In this document: positions 1 through 6,477 of the stretch, piece by piece | Layout: every line of letters starts with the position of its first letter | Numbering within the stretch: the stretch's first letter is position 1 | NCBI RefSeq assembly: GCF_028288105.1 | Contig: NZ_JAQBOI010000093.1 | Coordinates: 1 to 40,864, forward strand | From: Mucilaginibacter sp. | Lineage (GTDB): Bacteria > Bacteroidota > Bacteroidia > Sphingobacteriales > Sphingobacteriaceae | Length of the DNA: 40,864 nt | Reading direction: 5' to 3' | The notes under the pieces: model-generated | Seen by the model: the letters and a program-made list of their open reading frames with translations, nothing else | Database searches by the model: none | What the model was told of the DNA's origin: nothing | Position numbers and translations under genes: made by a program

Positions 1-27
1 GTGTAACGGATACACTAACTTTTAAAA

Positions 28-60
28 TTTGCATTATTGATAAAAAATATACCAAATTTG
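28..60 (+). promoter_or_regulatory. possible promoter of the glutamate dehydrogenase gene
   Basis: A TTTG (28-31) lies 21 nt before CAAATTTG (53-60), which differs from the Bacteroidota -7 consensus TAnnTTTG at its first base. The start codon follows at 103, giving a leader of about 35-40 nt. This is a weak call based on motif matching only. Confidence 0.3.
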
Positions 61-102
61 TGCACTTTTTTAAGGAATTAATTATTTATCCAATTCTAAA
101 TT

Positions 103-1539
103 ATGAATATCAATAATCCGACTGCTGATCAGGATACCCACTTTTTTGGTGATGTATGTAAAAACTTTGATCATGCAGCACAGTTCACCCAGCACGATGC
201 CGGTTTGTTAGACCAGATCAAATCATGCAACAGTGTTTACCGTTTTCGTTTCCCAATACGCAAGGGCAATGGCTTTGAAGTGATTGATGCCTGGCGTGTA
301 GAACACTCGCACCACCAGTCGCCAACCAAGGGCGGTATCCGCTACAGCGAAATGGTAAACGAGGATGAGGTTATGGCACTTTCAGCCCTAATGACTTACA
401 AATGCGCTATTGTAAACGTACCGTTTGGCGGTGCAAAGGGTGGTATCAAAATAAACCCTAAAAACTATACTGTTGGTGAGCTGGAAAACATAACCCGCCG
501 TTACACAGTAGAATTGATCAAAAAGAATTTTATAGGCCCCAGCATTGACGTACCTGCACCAGATTATGGATCGGGCGAGCGTGAAATGAGCTGGATTGCC
601 GATACCTATGCTACCATGAACCCGGGCCAGCTTGATGCTTTAGGCGCTGTAACAGGTAAACCAATTTCATTGCATGGTATAGCCGGCCGCCGCGAGGCAA
701 CAGGCCGTGGTGTGGCTATTGCCATCCGCGAGTGTGTAAGCGTTGCCGAGGACATGCAAAAGATAGGTTTAACTACGGGCCTATCGGGCAAAAAGGTAAT
801 TGTACAGGGTTTAGGTAATGTGGGTTATTACTCAGCAAAATTCTTATCGGAGTTTGGCGCAATAATAGTAGGCCTTTGCGAATTTGAAGGCGCTATTTAT
901 AACGCCGACGGTTTAGATGTAGAGGCTGTATTCCAGCATCGCAAATCAACCGGATCTATATTAGGTTATGCCGGTGCCAAACAAGAGTTTAAAAATACAA
1001 TGGACGGCCTTGAGCAGTCATGTGATATTTTAGTGCCTGCTGCTTTAGAAAACCAGATAACTATCCAGAATATTGGCAGCATTAAAGCAAAGATTATTGC
1101 TGAAGGTGCAAACGGCCCAACGTCTCCGGAAGCGGAAGAAGCCTTTTACAAAAATGGTGGTATGATCATCCCGGATATGTATGCTAACGCCGGTGGTGTT
1201 ACCGTATCATACTTTGAGTGGTTGAAAAACTTAAGCCACGTAGCTTTTGGCCGTATTAACCGCAGGTTCGAGGAAAACTCAAACCTAAATTTGGTGAACA
1301 TGGTAGAAGGTATTACCGGTACATCGTTAACGCCGCTGCAACGTTCAACAATTATTAAAGGCGCGTCTGAATTGGAATTGGTAAACTCAGGTTTAGAGGA
1401 TACCATGATCCGCTCATACCACGAGATAAGAGAGATACACAAGAACCTCCCTAAGGTAGAAACCCTGCGTAATGCAGCTATGGTGGGCGCTATCAATAAA
1501 ATAGCGGTATCATACCAAAACCTTGGTGTTTGGCCGTGA
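103..1539 (+). CDS. gdhA: Glu/Leu/Phe/Val family dehydrogenase, probably glutamate dehydrogenase
   Basis: Predicted to catalyse reversible NAD(P)-dependent oxidative deamination of glutamate to 2-oxoglutarate and ammonia in the cytoplasm, linking nitrogen and carbon metabolism. The 478-residue protein has the family's substrate domain with the glycine/lysine-rich blocks PTKGGIR (K76), TYKCA (K100) and FGGAKGGI (K112), then DVPAPDYG. A Rossmann domain follows with VQGLGNVGYYSAKF near residues 234-247. The length is normal for hexameric enzymes. The second Rossmann strand ends in CEFEG; an acidic residue there often goes with NAD use, but cofactor preference cannot be decided from this. The ATG at 103 is the first start and gives a normal N-terminus. 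The gene is monocistronic and is followed by a strong terminator. Family assignment is firm; glutamate over another amino acid is likely but inferred. Confidence 0.93.
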   Translation: MNINNPTADQDTHFFGDVCKNFDHAAQFTQHDAGLLDQIKSCNSVYRFRFPIRKGNGFEVIDAWRVEHSHHQSPTKGGIRYSEMVNEDEVMALSALMTYKCAIVNVPFGGAKGGIKINPKNYTVGELENITRRYTVELIKKNFIGPSIDVPAPDYGSGEREMSWIADTYATMNPGQLDALGAVTGKPISLHGIAGRREATGRGVAIAIRECVSVAEDMQKIGLTTGLSGKKVIVQGLGNVGYYSAKFLSEFGAIIVGLCEFEGAIYNADGLDVEAVFQHRKSTGSILGYAGAKQEFKNTMDGLEQSCDILVPAALENQITIQNIGSIKAKIIAEGANGPTSPEAEEAFYKNGGMIIPDMYANAGGVTVSYFEWLKNLSHVAFGRINRRFEENSNLNLVNMVEGITGTSLTPLQRSTIIKGASELELVNSGLEDTMIRSYHEIREIHKNLPKVETLRNAAMVGAINKIAVSYQNLGVWP

Positions 1540-1573
1540 TTTGTTGGGGATTTATTCTCCGTTAATAATATTA

Positions 1574-1602
1574 AAAAAGAGCGCTCGAAAGGCGCTCTTT
1601 TT
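1574..1602 (+). terminator. intrinsic terminator after glutamate dehydrogenase
   Basis: A perfect 11-bp stem (1574-1584 with 1592-1602) closes a 7-nt loop. The 3' arm ends in five T residues, so it works as a rho-independent terminator. It lies 35 bp after the dehydrogenase stop codon. Confidence 0.85.
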
Positions 1603-1620
1603 GTTTCTATATCCTCCACC

Positions 1621-1721
1621 TGTCATTTCGAACGATAGAGAGAAATCTTGTTCGAATGACAGGCGGTGAACTTTGCATTTCGAACAAGATTTCTCCTCGT
1701 TATCGCTCGTTCGAAATGACA
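1621..1721. repeat. palindromic repeat, TGTCATTTCGAACGA family, two inverted arms
   Basis: The left arm (1621-1656) begins TGTCATTTCGAACGA and ends GAAATCTTGTTCGAA. The right arm (1679-1721) is its reverse complement apart from a short variable segment. The transcript would fold into a long hairpin. Single arms of the same family recur at 5053 and 36859. This looks like a REP/MITE-like non-coding repeat; no open reading frame belongs to it. Confidence 0.8.
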
Positions 1722-1833
1722 TTCTGTTGAATAACGTTTCCCTTACTCATTCTTATTTTACGTTAACGAATGTTAACAGATATCGCCGCTTGTATTTGGG
1801 CAGATTACTTTTATCTTAAACAACCCAAACAAC

Positions 1834-3408
1834 ATGAAAAGGAAACTCATTATTGTATTATTTTTAACCACCTTATTACTCACAGGTATTATTGCCGTGC
1901 AGGCTTACTGGAGTTTTAGCGCCTATAAGCTGAACAAAAAAAAGTTTGACAGCGATATTAATACGGCCATGCAGCAAGCGCTGGATAGCTGTAAAAAAGA
2001 TTATTTCGACTCGATACGGGTAGTGATGATTAAGCGACTGTCGGATAAAGGCACGCATATCAAAGTAGACACCATACGTGGTCGGGATACGGCCCATTTG
2101 GCATTGCAGATATCCATAAAAAATAATTACACGGATATAGGCGAACCTTACAGCACCACCATCCCGATATATAATTATTATCAGGAAAAAATAAACCACA
2201 AAGCCACCGCGCCCGAAGTATTAACAGAAATGTCGTTCTACGTGCCATATTTAAGAGATAAACTATTGCTGTTATTAGGTATGGAAGATGCTTTAAAAGA
2301 CATAAAGCATAAGCAGACCGTTAAAAGCGGCACTTTTGAATTGCCCAAAAGTTACCGGCAGGCCGATAGCGTTAAGCTTCACAACTATTTTAGTGCCGCA
2401 CTACAAAAAACCCATCGTTATGCCTATTTTGATCTGAAGATATCCGACAAACCCCTACCCGCTAAATCGCAGGATCCGCATTTGGTGGACCAGTTACGTT
2501 ATAGTGAAACAGAACAGTTTACATATAAATATCATGGCTTCTTATATCTTTTACACACAGAAAAGGATACTCTGTTTGTTCGCGCTGTTTTTGACCGTGC
2601 CCAGGTAGGGTTGTTAAAAGAAATGATCATAGCATTACTTGCTTCGGGCTTTTTAATAGTGTTTACAATATTTTGCCTGTTCTACATTATCCTTACCATT
2701 ATTAAGCAAAAAAAACTAACAGAACTGAAGGATGATTTTATCAATAACATGACTCATGAGCTAAAAACGCCCATAGCTACCATTACCGTTGCTATAGAGG
2801 GCCTGCAAAAATACAATGCCTTAAACGACCCCGAAAAAACGCAACGTTACCTGCAAACCTCTCGTAACGAGCTAACCCGGTTAGACAACCTGGTAAGCAA
2901 GGTATTAAACATAGCCGCGTTTGAAAACAAAGAAATAAGACTAACTAAAGAACAAATACCTGTTGATGAACTGGTGAACGATCTTATCGCATCCGAAAAA
3001 ATAAAGGCAGATAAAGAGATAAACATAAGCTATAGCAACAAGGATAGCATTAGGGATATCGAAGCTGACAAATTACACTTCAGGAACGTACTGGCCAATA
3101 TTATTGATAATGCCGTTAAATACTCGGAAGAACCGGTGGATATCAAAATAAGCCTGACACGAAGTGGTAAAAATGCCGTATTCTTTATAAAAGATAATGG
3201 CATAGGGATCTCCGCGGCACACATTCGTCATATATTTGATAAATTCCATCGTGTACCATCGGGCAACGTACATAATGTAAAGGGCACAGGCTTGGGGCTG
3301 AACTATGTTAAGTATATTGTACAGGCACATGGCGGTAGTATATCTGTAAAAAGTCAACCCGGTGCAGGCAGCGAGTTTATTATTACTTTACCTTTAAAAA
3401 ATGGATAA
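1834..3408 (+). CDS. two-component sensor histidine kinase (RprX-like architecture)
   Basis: Inner-membrane sensor kinase of 524 residues. An N-terminal membrane segment (about 5-24) and a second one (about 262-290) enclose a periplasmic sensor region of roughly 235 residues with no recognisable domain. The cytoplasmic part has a HisKA dimerisation helix with MTHELKTP (H308 phospho-acceptor) and a HATPase_c domain with an N-box (NIIDNAVKYS), a G1 box (DNGIGIS) and GTGLGLNYV. It overlaps the downstream response regulator by 8 nt, so the two are co-transcribed and probably translationally coupled. Architecture and pairing resemble the Bacteroides RprX/RprY system, but the signal cannot be read from the sequence. 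The ATG at 1834 directly precedes the hydrophobic N-terminus, which supports this start. Confidence 0.92.
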   Translation: MKRKLIIVLFLTTLLLTGIIAVQAYWSFSAYKLNKKKFDSDINTAMQQALDSCKKDYFDSIRVVMIKRLSDKGTHIKVDTIRGRDTAHLALQISIKNNYTDIGEPYSTTIPIYNYYQEKINHKATAPEVLTEMSFYVPYLRDKLLLLLGMEDALKDIKHKQTVKSGTFELPKSYRQADSVKLHNYFSAALQKTHRYAYFDLKISDKPLPAKSQDPHLVDQLRYSETEQFTYKYHGFLYLLHTEKDTLFVRAVFDRAQVGLLKEMIIALLASGFLIVFTIFCLFYIILTIIKQKKLTELKDDFINNMTHELKTPIATITVAIEGLQKYNALNDPEKTQRYLQTSRNELTRLDNLVSKVLNIAAFENKEIRLTKEQIPVDELVNDLIASEKIKADKEINISYSNKDSIRDIEADKLHFRNVLANIIDNAVKYSEEPVDIKISLTRSGKNAVFFIKDNGIGISAAHIRHIFDKFHRVPSGNVHNVKGTGLGLNYVKYIVQAHGGSISVKSQPGAGSEFIITLPLKNG

Positions 3409-4090
3409 GATCCGTGTTTTACTTGCAGAGGACGAACTATCGCTGGCGCACATTGTACGCGAAAGCCTGGAAGAAAGTGGTTTTGAAGTGATACTTTGCG
3501 CCAATGGTGAGCAGGCCTTGCTAAAATACCGCGAGAAAAAACCAGATATTTTAGCGCTTGACGTGATGATGCCTAAGATGGATGGTTTTGAAGTAGCACG
3601 GCATATTCGCGAAACTGATAAGCTTATACCTATCATATTTCTGACGGCCCGTTCGCAGCCTAAAGATGTGGTAACAGGTTTTGAAAGCGGCGCGAACGAC
3701 TATCTGAAGAAGCCCTTCAGTGTAGAAGAATTGGTTATCAGGATAAGGGTTTTGCTAAGCCATAACCGCTTATTAGAACGGCCAAAGGCAGTAAACGAAA
3801 ACTATCAGATAAGTAACCTCGTTTTCAGTTCGGGTAAGAATACCTTACAGCAGGGTATAAATACCTGGCCAATAACCGCCCGCGAAAGTGATATATTAAA
3901 AATGCTATGTAAACACCAGCACGAAGTGATACCTCGTAAACTGTTGCTTACCACCATTTGGGGCGATGATAGCTTTTTTAACGCCCGCAGCCTGGATGTA
4001 TTTATCACCAAGCTTCGCCGGCATTTACAGGCTGATCCTAACATCCAGATCATTAATATAAGGGGTGTTGGGTATAAGTTAGTATGGTAA
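3401..4090 (+). CDS. OmpR/PhoB-type response regulator (RprY-like)
   Basis: Cytoplasmic transcription factor of 229 residues, the partner of the upstream kinase. The receiver domain (about 4-117) has acidic residues E10/D11, the phospho-acceptor D54 in LALDVMMPKMDG, the switch threonine in FLTARS and the conserved lysine in YLKKPF. A C-terminal winged-helix Trans_reg_C domain (about 130-227) ends in the typical recognition-helix and wing pattern (RSLDVFITKLRRHL, IRGVGYKLVW). The start ATG lies inside the last codons of the kinase gene (8-nt overlap). A strong terminator follows directly, so the operon contains only these two genes. Target genes are unknown. Confidence 0.93.
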   Translation: MDKIRVLLAEDELSLAHIVRESLEESGFEVILCANGEQALLKYREKKPDILALDVMMPKMDGFEVARHIRETDKLIPIIFLTARSQPKDVVTGFESGANDYLKKPFSVEELVIRIRVLLSHNRLLERPKAVNENYQISNLVFSSGKNTLQQGINTWPITARESDILKMLCKHQHEVIPRKLLLTTIWGDDSFFNARSLDVFITKLRRHLQADPNIQIINIRGVGYKLVW

Positions 4091-4124
4091 ATACAAAAAG
4101 GCGCCATAAGCGCCTTTTTGTATT
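4090..4124. terminator. bidirectional intrinsic terminator
   Basis: A perfect 14-bp stem (4090-4103 with 4111-4124) has an A-rich 5' arm and a T-rich 3' arm around a 7-nt loop. It begins at the last base of the response regulator stop codon and can also stop the convergent gene that ends at 4243. Confidence 0.9.
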
Positions 4125-4133
4125 ATAAAACCG

Positions 4134-4230
4134 TGTCATTCCGAGGAGCGATAGCGACGCGGCAATCCTGTAGCCCGTGCATCACCGCTTTACTTGCGAC
4201 GAGATTGCCGCGCTATCGCTCACAGTGACA
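4134..4230. repeat. palindromic repeat, GTCATTCCGAG family
   Basis: The left arm from 4134 (TGTCATT, then AGCGATAGCG and CGCGGCAATC) is matched in inverted orientation by the right arm 4196-4230 (GATTGCCGCGCTATCGCT, then AGTGACA). The arms are about 35 bp with mismatches. It sits between convergent genes, between the terminator and the stop codon at 4243. It differs in sequence from the TGTCATTTCGAACGA family but is built the same way. Confidence 0.75.
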
Positions 4231-4242
4231 TTTGAGTAAAGA

Positions 4243-4881
4243 CTACTTATCCGCAATAAACGGTGCCTGCTTCACAAACTCCGTACTACTCAGCTGTGCG
4301 ATCATAAATAGGGCCAGGTTAGTAGCGCTAATGTTACTGCCAGGGCAGTCAATAAGGCTTACTGTTATCTCTCCTGTATCGTCCGTTTGGGTGATGAGCG
4401 GTAAGCGCACCATAGTCCAGTTGGTATGGCTATCTGCTAATAGCTGGTACTCTACTTGTCTGTCGGCTGTTGTTGTGGGGAAATTCTCGTACATCCAGTT
4501 GGTGCCGAATTGTGTTTGCTCATTTTTTTGGTCGAAAGTAGTATCTACGTTTAAACCTGCCGTAGTAATGTACCTGCTAATTTGATGCGCTGCCATAGCC
4601 TTCAAAATATTCCGGGCAGCATCGCTAAAAATAGTGGGCTCTCCTACCGGCTGACTTAAACAACTCAGCACCGCATCACAACCTGCAAGCAGGGAATGTA
4701 TAGCGGTATAATCGCGTGCGTCGCCTTTAACTATTTCGATAAGCGGGTTGGCAATATCTAAGGTTTCGGGTTTGCGATGCAGTAATTTAATCGCGAATTT
4801 TTGCTTAAGTAATTGTTTAACCAGGTACTTACCTGATTTACCTGTACCGCCAATAACGGCAACTTTATGAATGGGTTTCAT
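4243..4881 (-). CDS. NAD(P)-binding atypical short-chain dehydrogenase (NmrA/biliverdin reductase B-like)
   Basis: Cytoplasmic Rossmann-fold protein of 212 residues. The N-terminal dinucleotide-binding motif is VAVIGGTGKSGKYLVKQLL (GxxGxxG pattern). KGDARDY occupies the usual position of the third-strand acidic motif, and CDAVLSCLSQP follows. There is no classical YxxxK catalytic pair, which fits the atypical SDR group that includes NmrA-like sensors and flavin/biliverdin reductases. The substrate cannot be inferred. The ATG at 4881 puts the Rossmann strand directly at the N-terminus, as expected. The gene is convergent with the two-component operon, with a bidirectional terminator and a palindromic repeat between them. 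The long non-coding stretch lies upstream. Confidence 0.8.
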   Translation of the reverse strand: MKPIHKVAVIGGTGKSGKYLVKQLLKQKFAIKLLHRKPETLDIANPLIEIVKGDARDYTAIHSLLAGCDAVLSCLSQPVGEPTIFSDAARNILKAMAAHQISRYITTAGLNVDTTFDQKNEQTQFGTNWMYENFPTTTADRQVEYQLLADSHTNWTMVRLPLITQTDDTGEITVSLIDCPGSNISATNLALFMIAQLSSTEFVKQAPFIADK

Positions 4882-5052
4882 TTGTTCTCTTTATAAAAAA
4901 TGTAAATAGTAATTGATGGTCGTGCTGTTTGGTAAGCACAAAAGATACATTGCCTGTAAAGGCGCTGTAATAGAACGGGATATTTTATAAAGAGATTTTA
5001 ATAGTGCTAATGTAAGGAAAGTTTGGGATTGGCAACGTTATATTCACCACCC

Positions 5053-5090
5053 TGTCATTTCGAACGAGGTACGAGGAGAAATCTTTTACA
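5053..5090. repeat. single arm of the TGTCATTTCGAACGA repeat family
   Basis: It begins TGTCATTTCGAACGA, continues through a variable GGTACGAG and ends GAGAAATCTTTTACA. It matches one arm of the inverted pair at 1621-1721 and the copy at 36859. No inverted partner is visible nearby. Confidence 0.75.
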
Positions 5091-5619
5091 CCATGCCTCT
5101 CCCCGCCACGTCATTGCTGTAAGGTACGAAGCAATCTCTTTAGGATAGGTAGCAAACATACTTAACCATCCCATCAAGGCCGAATTCCGGCATCTCTCAT
5201 ACATAGTGTGTGCTAAACATTGTCCCGCTCAATCGCCGCGGAGGGCTTTTACGTTTTTCGTTGTTGTTTGTTTTTAAAGGTACTCAAGATGGCTTCGCCG
5301 TATTGCTTGATCAAAAAGTAACAAAAACTTAGCGTAGCGATCTCATGAACGAAGTGAATAAATCAAGTCGACAAAAAGGCTTCTTTGCCGCACAATGCCT
5401 TTGCCTGCAAAACGGGCAGAACCACGGGCTGGAATCTTTTGCCCTACTGCGTTCGCTCTTTGCCCCCGCTTCAGCAAAATTTCCTATGCCCTTGCCTCGC
5501 TCAAGGCCACCATTGTTCTGCCCGCTTTCGCCCGAAGCTGTTTTGTCGACGGGGGAGAAAAAAGGAATTCCCCGCTGCGCATACGTACCGCGTGTGACAA
5601 GCCAGCCGCCTCGCTATTT

Positions 5620-5743
5620 ACTCACCCCGACTGCGCTACGCTGGTCGCCCCTCTCTGCTGCGCAAAGAGGGTGAGGAGAAATGCAAAACCCTCTTTCCGC
5701 TTGCGGAGAGAGGGTGGTCGAGCGAAGCAAAGACCGGGTGAGT
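5620..5743. repeat. large imperfect palindrome, CTCACCCCG...CGGGTGAG type
   Basis: The left half starts ACTCACCCCG at 5620 and contains a CCCTCTCTG...CAAAGAGGGT inverted pair. The right half, from about 5688, carries ACCCTCTTT, GAGAGAGGGT and GGTCGAGCG, and ends CGGGTGAGT at 5743, complementing the left half with mismatches. The outer CTCACCCCG/CGGGTGAG ends and the inner CCTCTC/GAGAGG hairpins resemble the elements at 27102 and 35368, so it may be a diverged relative. Confidence 0.6.
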
Positions 5744-5841
5744 CAATTTGCGTTAGGGATTGCAGCGGATACCGGCCCGTGGCTAAAGCCTGTGCGTGTA
5801 TGAGCGAAAAGCCCGGGCCTAAGGCAACGCCATAGGGAAAG

Positions 5842-5944
5842 ATGCAAGATATTAGAATTAAGATACAAGACCCGGAGGTATAGTCTTCTACAAACTCAGA
5901 CGAACATTTTGCTTCTCTCTTGATTCTTACATCTTGATTCTTAC
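5842..5944. repeat. palindromic repeat, AAGAATCAAGA/TCTTGATTCTT family
   Basis: The left arm (about 5842-5870, AAGATATTAGAATTAAGATA) is roughly complementary to the right arm (about 5914-5944, TCTTGATTCTTACATCTTG). A better-preserved member lies at 22526-22608. It is located upstream of the ccmE promoter. Confidence 0.6.
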
Positions 5945-6013
5945 CCACACTATCAATAATGATTCTAAATAACATATATCCCTTGTAATAAATTTATTTA
6001 GCTTTGCGTTTTG

Positions 6014-6021
6014 TATTTTTG
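6014..6021 (+). promoter_or_regulatory. -7 box of the ccmE-ccmF operon
   Basis: TATTTTTG is an exact match to the Bacteroidota -7 consensus TAnnTTTG and lies 29 nt before the ccmE start codon. I see no good -33 TTG at 17-23 nt upstream. Confidence 0.5.
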
Positions 6022-6050
6022 TAAACTGTAATACAGGAAAATATCAATTA

Positions 6051-6464
6051 ATGAAGAAAAGCTCAATTATAGGTATCGTTGTTATTGCTATCGCTATCGC
6101 GGTTATTATCAGCACCTATTCAAATACAAGCACTTATGGCTCTTTTAACGATGCTAAGGCAACCAAGAGCGAATTGCATGTTGTTGGCCATTTAAACAAA
6201 ACTAAAGAGTTGTTTTACGATGCCACTAAAGATGCCAATTACTTCTCTTTTTATATGAAAGATAATAAAGGCGAGGAGTGTAAAGTTGTTTTTAGTGGTA
6301 CAAAACCGCAAGACTTTGAACGCTCGGAACAAATTGTACTTACCGGCCAAATGAAAGGCAATGAATTTCATGCATCAAAAATTTTGATGAAATGCCCGTC
6401 TAAATACACCGATGACAAATTGAATGTTACAGAGGTAAGCGCCAAAAAAAGCGCCAATTTATAA
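6051..6464 (+). CDS. ccmE: cytochrome c maturation protein CcmE (heme chaperone), CXXXY type
   Basis: Membrane-anchored periplasmic heme chaperone that takes heme from the CcmABCD side and delivers it to the CcmF lyase for attachment to apocytochrome c. The 137-residue protein has one N-terminal membrane anchor (about 5-22), then the small OB-fold domain (VVGHLNKTKELFYD, then FYMKD and VVFSGTKPQDFERSEQIVLTGQ). The heme-binding motif is C115-P-S-K-Y119, so Cys replaces the His of the classical HXXXY motif; such CXXXY forms are known from other lineages. It is followed 13 bp later by ccmF in the same orientation, the usual functional partner. The length is typical. Confidence 0.9.
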   Translation: MKKSSIIGIVVIAIAIAVIISTYSNTSTYGSFNDAKATKSELHVVGHLNKTKELFYDATKDANYFSFYMKDNKGEECKVVFSGTKPQDFERSEQIVLTGQMKGNEFHASKILMKCPSKYTDDKLNVTEVSAKKSANL

Positions 6465-6477
6465 TTAGATTTTTTTA

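Larger units (their letters stand above)
4882..6050. other. 1.17-kb stretch without a convincing gene, rich in repeats
   Basis: The only open frames here overlap one another on both strands (for example forward 5345-5674 and 5395-5835, reverse 5622-5975). They have unnatural composition (many Cys, Arg, Pro), no recognisable domain, and run through repeat arms. Contents that can be supported: a single TGTCATTTCGAACGA arm (5053-5090), a GC-rich block (about 5380-5830), a large imperfect palindrome (5620-5743), an AAGATA/TCTTGATTC palindrome (5842-5944), and a -7 box (6014-6021) for the cytochrome c maturation genes. Confidence 0.6.

Noticed and set aside
1146..1619. Reverse open frame of 157 residues opposite glutamate dehydrogenase
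   Set aside because: It is antisense to a well-supported enzyme and has no family features.
5345..5835. Overlapping forward open frames (109 and 146 residues) in the long intergenic stretch
   Set aside because: They overlap in different frames, are rich in Cys/Arg/Pro with no domain, and run through palindromic repeat arms. They look like chance frames in a GC-rich non-coding block.
5622..5975. Reverse open frame of 117 residues upstream of ccmE
   Set aside because: It covers two palindromic repeats and has no recognisable features; it is opposite the other spurious frames.
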